Below are positions 8,121-16,329 of a stretch of DNA of 32,657 bases, piece by piece. Position numbers and translations under genes: made by a program. Origin of the DNA: JAGNLA01 sp964472265 (GTDB lineage Bacteria; Caldisericota; Caldisericia; JAAYUI01); the NCBI GenBank assembly GCA_964472265.1, contig CAYYJO010000019.1:1-32657 (forward strand), read 5' to 3'. The notes under the pieces are model-generated. The model made no database searches, was not told the origin of the DNA, and saw nothing but the letters and a program-made list of their open reading frames with translations. How positions within the stretch are numbered: the stretch's first letter is position 1; the number at the start of each line of letters is the position of its first letter.

Positions 8121-8378
8121 TTACTGGATTGGTTCGATGTCGACCTTTTTGCCGGTCTTGCCGAATCTTCTGAATCTCACGATTCCAGCAAGCTTTGCAA
8201 AAATTGTGTGGTCTCTGCCGAGGTCTGCGCCAGTGCCAGGATAAATCCTTGTGCCGCGCTGCCTGACGATGATTCCGCCGGCATCGACGCACTGACCGTC
8301 TGCCACCTTAACGCCCAAGTACTTTGGATTGCTGTCCCTGCCATTTGTTGCGGAACCGCCTGCTTTCTTGTGTGCCAT
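8121..8378 (-). CDS. rpmA: 50S ribosomal protein bL27
   Basis: 85 residues, the usual length. It starts MAHKKAGGSATNGRDSNPKYLGVK and continues with IIVRQRGTRIYPG, diagnostic of bL27, whose N-terminus reaches the peptidyl transferase centre. There is no cleaved N-terminal extension of the Firmicutes kind. AAGGAGG precedes the ATG and is formed by the last codons of the upstream racemase gene, one base away. The usual rplU partner is not in this window. Confidence 0.97.
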   Translation of the reverse strand: MAHKKAGGSATNGRDSNPKYLGVKVADGQCVDAGGIIVRQRGTRIYPGTGADLGRDHTIFAKLAGIVRFRRFGKTGKKVDIEPIQ

Positions 8379-8379
8379 A

Positions 8380-9466
8380 TCAATCCTCCTTGTAACTCTT
8401 TGCTATATATTGCGAGTTCATGATGCGCACCAACGCACCGTAACCAGGCAAAAAATCAAGTTTCATGCCAACTTTTATCTCAATTTCGGCGTCTTGCACA
8501 TCTAGGATAGTGTGGTCTGAAGTGCTGCCAAGGATTTCGATTCCATCTGCCAAAGGCTTTAAAAGTGTGGGTTCGGCGTCTGCCATTCCGAAGTTGACGA
8601 TCGCCCTTCTCCTGATTCCTTTTTCCTCAAAGTGTTGGACATGGCCGGAAACATTCTGGGAGATTCGACCGGTTGGAACGGTCGGTTTGTCATAAACCTC
8701 GATCACTTCTCCGGTGAGAACAAACGCATCGGGTCTGAAACCTTTGAGAATTCCACGGTCGGTCACATCGGTTCCGAGCATTACGCCTTCTCCGATGCGG
8801 TGATCGTTTATCTCTTTTGGAAGTTGACCTGATAACGCCAGTGGGAGTGTGTTTGTTGCGCCGGCTGAAATCCAATTGACCGGAATTCCGAGTTCTGTTC
8901 TTATCTTGTCAGCGACGGCGATGATCTTTTTCATGTGAGTTGGATCGGGAACTACACCTGCAAAACAGGTGAGCACTCCGCNNNNNNNNNNTTCCGTCAA
9001 GCTCGATGTTTGGGATTGAAAGGATTCCTTTCACGAAACCGATTGCATCCTTCTCCATCACTCCTTCACGGAGGTCGCCAAGCTCGATCATTGAGATGAC
9101 TTTGTGGGTTATGCCAAGTTTACCGGCAGATTTGCCTAGTTCCCTGATGTTTTCAATTGTTGATTCAAGAGAAACATCAGCCAGCTTTACAGTTTCATCA
9201 CCACGTCCAAGTCCTGCAGGCCTGATGAGCATTGTTTTGCACTCAGGATGAGCCTTCTTGATTTTTGCCAGGTTTTCAAGCCGCGAGTCAGCAAGCCCTA
9301 AACATCCACCTTCAAGCAGCGCTGAAACAATTTTCATGTCTCCGGCGACCACTTTGCTCACTAGCCAGACCCTGGAACCTTTTGGGCACAATGAAAGCGC
9401 AAGCCTTGCATTGTGCTTAATGGCTCCCAGATCCACCGTGATGAAAGGTGTTAGAGCGTGCATCAT
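8380..9466 (-). CDS. PLP-dependent alanine/ornithine racemase family protein, interrupted by assembly gap
   Basis: A fold-type III PLP enzyme of the Orr/YhfX-like racemase group. The first half carries ITVDLGAIKHNARLAL, the PLP lysine context LVSKVVAGD, GLADSRLENLAKIK and MIELGDLREGVM. After the gap come LTCFAGVVPDP, SAGATNTLPL, HRIGEGVMLGTD, EEKGIRRRAIVNFG and ILGSTSDHTILDV, all matching ornithine racemase-type proteins. It probably interconverts L- and D-forms of ornithine or alanine; the exact substrate cannot be read. The N run at 8982-8991 hides a few codons and shifts the apparent frame. ATG9466 and ATG9463 are adjacent; neither has a Shine-Dalgarno, but a promoter lies just upstream. 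It is the first gene of the operon and abuts rpmA. Confidence 0.87.
8982..8991. other. Assembly gap (10 N)
   Basis: Ten Ns inside the racemase gene, between ELDG and GVLTCF, where family members have only a few residues (such as a GTN motif). The frame is restored only if the real length is a multiple of three. Confidence 0.95.
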
Positions 9467-9477
9467 ACAAACATTCA

Positions 9478-9505
9478 ATTTTAGGAGTGGTTTTGAATCA
9501 GTCAA
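9478..9505 (-). promoter_or_regulatory. Candidate promoter of the racemase-rpmA-obgE operon
   Basis: On the minus strand, TTGACT (9505-9500), a 16-nt spacer, then TAAAAT (9483-9478). The predicted start near 9471 leaves a leader of about five bases before ATG9466, with no Shine-Dalgarno. Confidence 0.5.
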
Positions 9506-9562
9506 GGAAAGAAGTTGAAGATGGCTTTCTGTGCCGAGGATTAAAACCAAACAAACTGTTTG

Positions 9563-9592
9563 TTGACAATGCTTAACCACACATAATATAAT
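9563..9592 (+). promoter_or_regulatory. Consensus sigma70 promoter for secDF
   Basis: TTGACA (9563-9568), an 18-nt spacer and TATAAT (9587-9592): both hexamers match the sigma70 consensus exactly. Predicted start is about 9599, leaving a ~29-nt leader that holds AAGGTG (9618-9623) four bases before the secD ATG. It is divergent from the racemase operon promoter. Confidence 0.82.
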
Positions 9593-9627
9593 TGGAAAGT
9601 TGTTTTAATCAATTCGGAAGGTGTGGA

Positions 9628-10974
9628 ATGAAAACAAATGATATAACCAGATTGGTAATCATCGTTTTTATTGTCGGTATTTCAATCCTCATCGCCTTCT
9701 TCCCTTCGTCGTTCACAACGACAAGACAGGTGATGAGCACGAACAACACGACAAAAGAAATTACCGAGTCAATGTTCCCCTACAGGCTGGGTCTCGACCT
9801 GCGTGGCGGTGTCCATATCGTGCTTGACGCTGTCGACACAAAGGAAAACCCGGTCACCGATCAGGCTATTGAAAGCACGATCGCTGTTCTTGAAAGACGT
9901 GTCAACCAGCTCGGTGTCTCTGAAACGCTCATCCAGAGACAGGGAAACCTCAAGAGAATCATCGTTGACATCCCGGGTTACCAGGATGTAGACCAGGCTC
10001 TCTCGGTTGTTGGAAAGACCGCTCTCCTGCAGTTCAAGGACAAGGATGGAGCACTCGTCGTCTCAGGCGCTGATCTTAAGTCGGCAACCGCCGTTTATGG
10101 TCCCGGTGGCAACAGCAGCATGACGAACGAATGGCACATCCAGTTCGAACTCAATGAAAAGGGTGCAGCAGCATTCAAGGCCGCCACCGAAAAAGCAGCC
10201 GTTAACAAAGACCCAATCAGCATCTATCTCGATGATCAGCTTATCATGTCACCAACCGTAAACTCAGCAATTCCAGATGGCAAGGGCATCATCACCGGCG
10301 GTTCATCGGATGATGAAGGCGCACAGAAGGAATGGGCAACCACAAACGCCATCCTCATCTCAGGCGGCGCCCTCCCAATCAAACTTGACCCGAACCCGGC
10401 AGAACTTAAGGTCGTCGGCGCAACACTTGGACAGGACACAATCGCAAACGTAGAGTTTGCAGCCATACTCGCCCTTGTGCTTGTCGGTCTCTACATGTTC
10501 CTCAACTACCGTGGCCTTGGTCTCATCTCCATCGTTTCACTGGCAATTTATGCCTGCATCTACCTTGCACTGCTTCTCCTCGTTGGTGCTGTCTTCTCGC
10601 TCCCGGCAATTGGAGGCGCCATCATCTCAATCGGTATGGCCGTTGACTCCAACGTCATCATCTTTGAAAGAATCAGGGATGAACTCAGGGACGGCAAGAG
10701 TGAAGTGGCTGCAGTCGCAAATGGATTTGCAAAAGCCTTCAGAACCGTTCTCGACTCCAACATAACAACACTTATTGGTACGGGTGTTCTTTACATCCTT
10801 GGAACGGGAGCAGTAAAAGGTTTTGCCGTAACACTTACTTTCGGTATCATCGCCTCGTTCTTCACGGCAGTATTCGTAACAAGATTCTTCGTTGATATGC
10901 TCATCAAGTTCGTCAAGCCTGAAAGAGGCTCACAGCTCTATACCTTCATCTATGGTGTGGGAGGTGGAAAATGA
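9628..10974 (+). CDS. secD: Protein translocase subunit SecD
   Basis: 448 residues. With SecF it uses the proton-motive force to help pull proteins out of the SecYEG channel. An N-terminal membrane segment is followed by YRLGLDLRGG (the D1 motif), a periplasmic region, and then membrane segments with GMAVDSNVIIFERIRDEL, the conserved RND-type block. A TTG at 9592 extends the frame but lies in the -10 box; ATG9628 has a leader Shine-Dalgarno and gives the normal N-terminus. Its stop overlaps secF by four bases (ATGA). yajC is not adjacent. Confidence 0.95.
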   Translation: MKTNDITRLVIIVFIVGISILIAFFPSSFTTTRQVMSTNNTTKEITESMFPYRLGLDLRGGVHIVLDAVDTKENPVTDQAIESTIAVLERRVNQLGVSETLIQRQGNLKRIIVDIPGYQDVDQALSVVGKTALLQFKDKDGALVVSGADLKSATAVYGPGGNSSMTNEWHIQFELNEKGAAAFKAATEKAAVNKDPISIYLDDQLIMSPTVNSAIPDGKGIITGGSSDDEGAQKEWATTNAILISGGALPIKLDPNPAELKVVGATLGQDTIANVEFAAILALVLVGLYMFLNYRGLGLISIVSLAIYACIYLALLLLVGAVFSLPAIGGAIISIGMAVDSNVIIFERIRDELRDGKSEVAAVANGFAKAFRTVLDSNITTLIGTGVLYILGTGAVKGFAVTLTFGIIASFFTAVFVTRFFVDMLIKFVKPERGSQLYTFIYGVGGGK

Positions 10975-12389
10975 TTATCCTCAATCCAAGAAAATGGGAC
11001 ATCATTGGCAAGCTGAAATGGCTCGTTCTGACATTCCTTGCCGTGATTATCCTTTCATCGCTGATCGTCGGCATTCGATGGATTGCAACAGGCTCAACAG
11101 CCGACCAGCTTAAGATCATCTTCAAGGAACCGATAAAAGCAGAAGAAACGGCAGTCATTGAAGATGCTTCAAAGCTTGCCATCGATAACGGTCTCGAAAA
11201 CATAAACGTAAACATCCCCGCAGAAACAGCAGACTTCAAGGCAAAACAGAGAATCTTCATTGAAGCAAAGACCATTTCCACTGAAGCTGCCCAGAAGATC
11301 TCGGAAGCAATCCAGACAAAATATGGCGCAATCGAAGGTCAGCCATCAAAATCATCAGTGGCCATTCCAGGACAGCCATTCAACTGGGGACTTGATTTCA
11401 CTGGCGGAACAATCATGGACATCACCTTCAAGGACAACTTCAAGGACAACGGCGAACCGATGAGCGATGAAAAAGTCATTGCAAAGGTCCGCTCAATCTT
11501 TGCAAGCAACGGTGTACCAATCAACACGCTCCAGGTTCAGAGAAATGTGGCAGACGCTGCCTCAGGCAAGAGCTGGTCAAACGCCATCCTCGTCCGTACA
11601 CAGGAAGCATCGGAAGCCAAGAGAGAAGCTGTCGTTGAAGACCTTTCAAAGAAGGAAAACTTCGGCGAAATCAACAAAGATAAGTTCAGCATCGACACAA
11701 TCGGTCCAGTTGTTGGTGAAGAGCTAAAGACAAAGATGATCACAGCCCTTCTTTACGCCCTTGCCCTCATCTTCATCTATATCTCAATCAGATTCCAGCC
11801 GAGAGCAGCCGTGACTGCTGTCCTGTGCCTCATCCATGATGCACTGCTTGTCTTCGGCATCCTTGCACTCTCAAACGTTGAAATCAACTCGCCAGCCGTT
11901 GCTGCGCTTCTCGCACTTATAGCCTATGACGTACAAGATACAGTCGTTGTCATGGACAGAGTCAGGGAAAACAGCAAGTTCTACTCTGGCAGGATGACTT
12001 ATGCAAAGATGGTCAACGATTCGATCACCGAGACATACATGAGGTCATTTAACACATCAGTAACAACATTGATTGGCATTGTCGTTCTCATGATCCTGGG
12101 CGGAAAAGCAATTCTCGACTTCACGCTCATATTCTTCTTTGGTCTTCTTGCCGGAACATGGTCATCGATCTACATCGCAGCCCCGCTTCTCGTAATCTGG
12201 AAGAATGCAGAAAACAGAATGGGAAAGAACAAGGAAGCCCCGGTTCAGATTGCCACAGCAGGCGGACCGGCCCTTACAGTTTCAGTGCCAACATCATCAC
12301 CGACAGGATTGGAATCAAATGCAAACGCCCCAATCCGCAGAGGCCCACCACCTTCCAAGGGAAGAAAAAGCTCAAGGAAGAGAAGATAG
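10971..12389 (+). CDS. secF: Protein translocase subunit SecF with enlarged periplasmic region
   Basis: 472 residues, much longer than the usual ~300. After the first membrane segment (about 17-35), roughly 100 extra residues precede the canonical GLDFTGGT (140-147). This extra part (about 47-121) has the same run of motifs as the normal head domain (I.F..P, an NG turn, then I...T..S.EA), so it looks like a duplicated periplasmic subdomain. The rest is standard: DTIGPVVGEELK, AYDVQDTVVVMDRVREN and the remaining membrane helices. The C-terminal tail is Pro-, Ser- and Arg-rich (RRGPPPSKGRKSSRKRR), perhaps for ribosome or membrane contact. Coupled to secD. Confidence 0.94.
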   Translation: MIILNPRKWDIIGKLKWLVLTFLAVIILSSLIVGIRWIATGSTADQLKIIFKEPIKAEETAVIEDASKLAIDNGLENINVNIPAETADFKAKQRIFIEAKTISTEAAQKISEAIQTKYGAIEGQPSKSSVAIPGQPFNWGLDFTGGTIMDITFKDNFKDNGEPMSDEKVIAKVRSIFASNGVPINTLQVQRNVADAASGKSWSNAILVRTQEASEAKREAVVEDLSKKENFGEINKDKFSIDTIGPVVGEELKTKMITALLYALALIFIYISIRFQPRAAVTAVLCLIHDALLVFGILALSNVEINSPAVAALLALIAYDVQDTVVVMDRVRENSKFYSGRMTYAKMVNDSITETYMRSFNTSVTTLIGIVVLMILGGKAILDFTLIFFFGLLAGTWSSIYIAAPLLVIWKNAENRMGKNKEAPVQIATAGGPALTVSVPTSSPTGLESNANAPIRRGPPPSKGRKSSRKRR

Positions 12390-12455
12390 CACCAGCACCT
12401 TCAATTTGTAATAAGTAAAAGTTCAGTAAATACCTTAAAGGGACGGAGGTTCCAG

Positions 12456-12842
12456 ATGGGCAAGCTGATACTTGTGGCGCAGGAGAACAGTGAGTATAAA
12501 AAAACGCTGTTCTCTGCACTCGAACCGCTTTATGCGGAAGGATTCATGATCCTGTCTTGCATCAGTGGTGAGGATGTCTTCAAGAAGCTTGCTCTGGGTT
12601 CTCCGTCCCTTATTATTTTGGATCTGGCATTGCCAGAGCTGGACGGCTTCCAGGTCATCAACCGTCTCAGGTCAAACCTTTCAACGGCTGGCATCCCGAT
12701 AATTGTCGTCTGCTCACCACAGCAAGGCATTGCAAAACTCATTACCAAATCTTTTGGAGTCGAAGCCTACATCAACAGGCCATACGCACCAAAAAAGATT
12801 CTTGAGATGGCCAGATCATACGTAAACGGGGGTGCAAAATGA
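12456..12842 (+). CDS. Single-domain response regulator (degenerate receiver)
   Basis: 128 residues in a CheY-like receiver fold with no output domain. The phospho-acceptor is Asp56 in LIILDLALPELDGF, and Ser87 takes the Thr/Ser place. The acidic pair that holds Mg2+ (usually DD after the first strand) is replaced by AQEN (8-11), and the conserved Lys is Arg108 (NRPY). Normal phosphorylation is therefore doubtful; it may be a constitutive or protein-binding pseudo-receiver. GGAGG at 12445-12449 precedes the ATG by six bases. It overlaps the next gene by four bases, and it follows secF by 66 bp with no clear terminator, so read-through is possible. Confidence 0.88.
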   Translation: MGKLILVAQENSEYKKTLFSALEPLYAEGFMILSCISGEDVFKKLALGSPSLIILDLALPELDGFQVINRLRSNLSTAGIPIIVVCSPQQGIAKLITKSFGVEAYINRPYAPKKILEMARSYVNGGAK

Positions 12843-13735
12843 TAGACATCTTCCTGAATTTCCCCCAGGGTGGCGCAGCAAAATCTTTGAGCAGCGAGTT
12901 TGCAACTGACCCAAAAGATGCCCTTTATACTGTCAGAACGCAGATGTTTACAGGCTTCCTCGAAGCTGTTTTCCCTAATTCAAAATTTGGTGCGCTGCTT
13001 TTTCGTGGACGCCCGATGATCATGACCTTCCAGTCAGAAAACCAGCTTTCTTTTGGTAAAGAAGCCATTGAGCATGCCGAGAAGGAACAGGCCAAAGTTT
13101 CAGGCGACATCTATCGAACTCATGACATGGACAACGACATGCTGGCAAGCTTCTCCGGGTTGCTCTCACAATACCCGGTTTTCAGGAATTTCTCTCCAAG
13201 AATGCTCATCATTGACGAGCTTTTCAATAGAATGGTAGAAGACGCCTTCAGTGGTTGCCTGTTCATAAACACCTGGAGCGAATCAGTGCTATTGTTCGTC
13301 CAGCACGGAATGTTGCTCGACTGCGAAAACGGCAAGGTTTTAAACCGTTTCCCGATCAACGAGGCTCCGGTGACTTCAGACATGGCAAAAGCGATGGGCT
13401 TGATGGGCGACCCAACCTGTTCACTTGATATTTACGAAACTCCGGAAAACCTCTTCCTCTCGCTTGCCGCAACTGAGTTTGGCATCACATTCCCAAGAAC
13501 AAAATCGCTGGTCTCGCTAAAGGATTCCCTGATTCAGATTGCACGTGACGAGTTGAAGGCAAAATCGGTAGATTTTGACAATGCCATCTCAGACACCGGA
13601 AATGATCTTCAGCAGATTGAAGACATCTGCATGAATCCGGAGAACTATCTGACCATAAACTTTCCAAGGAGAACACTCAAGGCGCTTGCCGAAAAGCTCA
13701 CCTACGAGATTTCAAAATTCAAGCTCCAGCAGTGA
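12839..13735 (+). CDS. Hypothetical protein with two PATAN/DUF4388-like segments
   Basis: 298 residues; not recognised with confidence. Two segments share the pattern F-S/T-G-x-L then a LLF strand and a G turn: residues 37-64 (FTGFLEAVFPNSKFGALLFRG) and 135-165 (DAFSGCLFINTWSESVLLF, then HGMLLDCENG). That pattern recalls PATAN/DUF4388 domains, which sit beside receivers in two-component and gliding or polarity proteins. No signal peptide or membrane segment is seen; the C-terminus is helical. Its ATG overlaps the receiver stop (ATGA), so the two products very likely work together. The 3' end overlaps ispE, convergent, by 17 bp. Confidence 0.7.
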   Translation: MIDIFLNFPQGGAAKSLSSEFATDPKDALYTVRTQMFTGFLEAVFPNSKFGALLFRGRPMIMTFQSENQLSFGKEAIEHAEKEQAKVSGDIYRTHDMDNDMLASFSGLLSQYPVFRNFSPRMLIIDELFNRMVEDAFSGCLFINTWSESVLLFVQHGMLLDCENGKVLNRFPINEAPVTSDMAKAMGLMGDPTCSLDIYETPENLFLSLAATEFGITFPRTKSLVSLKDSLIQIARDELKAKSVDFDNAISDTGNDLQQIEDICMNPENYLTINFPRRTLKALAEKLTYEISKFKLQQ

Positions 13736-14540
13736 GGTTCCAGCAGCTCCATTTTTGAGAGAGCTTTTTGTAGGCTATGTCAGCCTTTTCTTTGTTTTCA
13801 AACACACCATAACAGGCTGATCCTGAACCAGTCATTTGAAATGGAATAGCCCCTTCAGATTTCAGTTCTTCCAAAACATTTTTGATCTCAGGCTCGATTT
13901 TTTTGGCAGGAATGAGCAGATCATTTTTTGGATTTAAAATTCTGTCAGGATTTAGGTTTGATGAAGGTTTGCACATCTCGTCGAAATATTTGTAGGCAAG
14001 AGGGGTTGAAACTGATCCTGCTGGTTTTGCCAGTACAATTGAGTATGTTTTGCCAGCAATTTCGTCGACAACCTCGCCTCTTCCGCGCATTCTCCGCCAT
14101 CCTTCGTAAAGGAAGCATGGAACGTCTGAACCGACTTGTTCTGCAATTTCTGCCAGTTGGATGGTTGAAAGATTTGTTTTCAACATCGAGTTTAACCCTT
14201 TTATGACGCAGGCAGCGTCGGACGAGCCACCACCAAGACCGGCTCCATGCGGGATATGCTTGCTTATTTTAATGTTTATTGCTCGTACGATTGAGAGATG
14301 GCTGCAAAAAACGTTGGCTGCCTTCCAGCAAAGATTGTCTTTTCCAGGGCAGATTGCACTTTCGACCAAGATTTCGCTGCCCTCGGAAATTGCTATGTTG
14401 ATCTCGTCGAAAAGATTGATGGGAGCGACGACTGAGTCGATTTCATGGTAACCGTCGGGTCTGGTGCCTGTGATGTAGAGATCCCAGTTGATCTTGGCTT
14501 TACACTGGAATGAATCCTGCAAGACGTTTGAATTCGTCAA
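13719..14540 (-). CDS. ispE: 4-diphosphocytidyl-2-C-methyl-D-erythritol kinase IspE
   Basis: 273 residues. A GHMP kinase that phosphorylates CDP-ME in the MEP route to isoprenoids. The start AKINWDLYITGTRPDGYHEIDS, the ATP loop PHGAGLGGGSSDAACVIKGL, EQVGSDVPCFLYEG and QMTGSGSACYGVF are all diagnostic. The frame opens at TTG14540 inside the end of rsmA; TTG14522 is an alternative. Neither has a clear Shine-Dalgarno, so translation probably depends on coupling with rsmA. The order yabE-like, rsmA, ispE resembles Bacillus. Confidence 0.92.
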   Translation of the reverse strand: MTNSNVLQDSFQCKAKINWDLYITGTRPDGYHEIDSVVAPINLFDEINIAISEGSEILVESAICPGKDNLCWKAANVFCSHLSIVRAINIKISKHIPHGAGLGGGSSDAACVIKGLNSMLKTNLSTIQLAEIAEQVGSDVPCFLYEGWRRMRGRGEVVDEIAGKTYSIVLAKPAGSVSTPLAYKYFDEMCKPSSNLNPDRILNPKNDLLIPAKKIEPEIKNVLEELKSEGAIPFQMTGSGSACYGVFENKEKADIAYKKLSQKWSCWNLTAGA

Positions 14541-15324
14541 CAGTTAGAACCTCTCCCCTGATGTTTTTGTCAAACCCCAGGAACACGATCGCCGAGTTCA
14601 CCTCGTCTGGTTCAAAACCAGCCTCAATGAGTGAATTGAGCAGGGTTTTGCGGCGGTTGTGGAAAGCGCCTTCAACCACCTTTATGAAATGCTCTTCCTT
14701 GTCCGGTGGCATTTTACCCTGGCTGGATGAGCGGAATTCCACAAAGTCAGAGCCTACATCGGGTCTGGGGTAAAATGAAGAAGGGTGAACCTCAAATAGT
14801 TTTTTTGCCGTGAAAGCGTATCTGGCGTAAACAGAGAATGCCGTGTATTCCCTTGTTCCAGGCTGCGCCTGGATGTGATCCATTATCTCTTCGGGAAGCA
14901 TGAAGTAGGCCGGGGTGTCAGGAGTCTGTCTGGCCCACTGTGAAATGATGTTTGAAGCGCAATAGTATGGCAGGTTGCCAAAGATTTTTGTTGGCTCAAG
15001 CGTGGAGAGGTTTATCTCCCGAACATCTGAAAAGGTGAGCTTCACGTTTTTGAACAGCTCTACATTTTTTTGAAGAAGTGCACGAAGGTTTGTGTCTATT
15101 TCAATAGCCTGGACATCGTGGCATGATTTTGCAAGAAACCCTGTCAAACATCCGACTCCGGCGCCTATTTCAACCACCCAGTCAGCTGGATCGAGACTGG
15201 AAGCCAGTATTATCCTCTCGAGGACATTGACATCGTGGAGGAAATTCTGACCCAGGCTCCTTTTGAGCCTGATCTCATAACGGGCGAGATCATCTTTTAG
15301 ATCCCTTAGGCCATTCAAGTACAT
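14500..15324 (-). CDS. rsmA: 16S rRNA dimethyladenosine transferase RsmA (KsgA)
   Basis: 274 residues from ATG15324. It dimethylates the two adenines near the 3' end of 16S rRNA during 30S maturation. SLGQNFLHD, the SAM loop VEIGAGVGCLTGFLA, the acidic EID and the target-base motif FGNLPYY are all present. The frame runs open upstream to 15495, but that part lies inside the preceding gene and is not family-like. MYLNGLRDLKDDLARY is a normal N-terminus, with purine-rich AGGTTAGGG before it. It overlaps the 3D-domain gene by 35 bp and ispE by 41. Confidence 0.95.
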   Translation of the reverse strand: MYLNGLRDLKDDLARYEIRLKRSLGQNFLHDVNVLERIILASSLDPADWVVEIGAGVGCLTGFLAKSCHDVQAIEIDTNLRALLQKNVELFKNVKLTFSDVREINLSTLEPTKIFGNLPYYCASNIISQWARQTPDTPAYFMLPEEIMDHIQAQPGTREYTAFSVYARYAFTAKKLFEVHPSSFYPRPDVGSDFVEFRSSSQGKMPPDKEEHFIKVVEGAFHNRRKTLLNSLIEAGFEPDEVNSAIVFLGFDKNIRGEVLTVDEFKRLAGFIPV

Positions 15325-16294
15325 AGACCCTAACCTTCCTCCTTCCCCACCTGAAAGCCTCTTCCTTGCGATAAAAGAAGACGTCCAGCCTTTGCGTCTG
15401 GATGGCTGAACCGCAGTCGCCGGCAATTGCATAGCCGTAGCCTTCGATGTAAAGCTTTGTAAAGTATGGGATGAAGTGTGGGTCGACTGCAACAACGCCG
15501 TATCCCGACTTCATTCCTGTTGCTGTTGTCCATGGGTCGCCGTCGCACTCCTCAACGGTTGGCGAGTAGGCGGTTGAATCCATAGTATAAACTTCAAGCG
15601 CTCCACCGGGGAGTTCGCCTTCGCCAACAGCCTGTTCTTCTGAAATTGGTTTTTTTGATATTTTGCTTGCAACGAAAGTTGATGACTTCAGCTTACCGTT
15701 TTCAAACACCTGCCTGTATGTGTCTTCACGTTCACCGCCAGTGCCTGGTTTCCATACGACAACGTTGCCACGCTCAACCTGTGCGTTTGGGACGTAGTTT
15801 ATTTCGTACGGGATTCTGGTCTTGGTTTGTACGATCTTGTGTTCAACCCTGATGACCCTTGAGATGAGGCGATTTGGGTTCTCCGGGTCGGGAATGATTT
15901 CAACCCTGTCCAGTGGACCCAGCTTTATTCCCTGTGCGGCCACGATGTTTCTGACGTTGCGTTTTGTAGCGTAGAGTTCCTTTTTGATGCCGTCGGATTC
16001 GAGCATGAAAGGCATGGCCTGGTCGTGCTCAATCTGCATACCGTTTTTGAGGTTGAGGTCAAGGGTTGAAACCTCGCTGCCGTTTGGCAGAAGCACGATC
16101 CTGTCGTTGTTTTCAACGTGGATGCCCATCTCGTCAAACAGCCCGGAAATGGTTTTCTGGTAGGTCACCCTTACGTCTGTTTTTTTGCCGGAAGTCACCG
16201 CAACAGCCTTGCTGGAAATGATTATCGACAGTATGAATGCGACTGTGCCCAAGGCGACAAGTCCGACCGCGTACCTGTTATATTTATCCTGCAC
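15290..16294 (-). CDS. YabE-like cell-wall protein with DUF348, G5 and 3D domains
   Basis: 334 residues from a GTG. A single N-terminal hydrophobic segment (about 9-32) makes it secreted or membrane-anchored. Two ubiquitin-like DUF348 units follow (TYQKTISGLFDEMGIHVENN; ATKRNVRNIVAAQGIKLGP), then a G5-like region (VEHKIVQTKTRIPYE; ERGNVVVWKPGTGGER) and a C-terminal 3D domain: YGVVAVDPHFIPYF, GYAIAGDCGSAI and QRLDVFF carry the three Asp. 3D/MltA-type domains cut or bind peptidoglycan. The set matches B. subtilis YabE, which also lies near ksgA. GGAG lies 11 nt upstream of GTG, a weak Shine-Dalgarno. It is divergent from cca with only 35 bp between. Confidence 0.9.
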   Translation of the reverse strand: MQDKYNRYAVGLVALGTVAFILSIIISSKAVAVTSGKKTDVRVTYQKTISGLFDEMGIHVENNDRIVLLPNGSEVSTLDLNLKNGMQIEHDQAMPFMLESDGIKKELYATKRNVRNIVAAQGIKLGPLDRVEIIPDPENPNRLISRVIRVEHKIVQTKTRIPYEINYVPNAQVERGNVVVWKPGTGGEREDTYRQVFENGKLKSSTFVASKISKKPISEEQAVGEGELPGGALEVYTMDSTAYSPTVEECDGDPWTTATGMKSGYGVVAVDPHFIPYFTKLYIEGYGYAIAGDCGSAIQTQRLDVFFYRKEEAFRWGRRKVRVYVLEWPKGSKR

Positions 16295-16295
16295 T

Positions 16296-16323
16296 TTGCA
16301 AACAGCTCCATTTTTTGTAAAAT
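16296..16323 (+). promoter_or_regulatory. Candidate promoter of cca
   Basis: TTGCAA (16296-16301), a 16-nt spacer and TAAAAT (16318-16323). Counting the -10 box as -12 to -7, +1 falls on 16330, the first base of the GTG start codon, and no Shine-Dalgarno exists. A leaderless message is predicted. Confidence 0.5.
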
Positions 16324-16329
16324 GTTTTT

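Noticed and set aside
7701..8423. A 240-residue plus-strand frame opposite obgE and rpmA
   Set aside because: It lies fully antisense to two certain genes and reads as their reverse complement.
8380..9580. Apparent frameshift pseudogene in the racemase
   Set aside because: The break coincides with ten Ns, and all family motifs are present on both sides, so it is an assembly gap.
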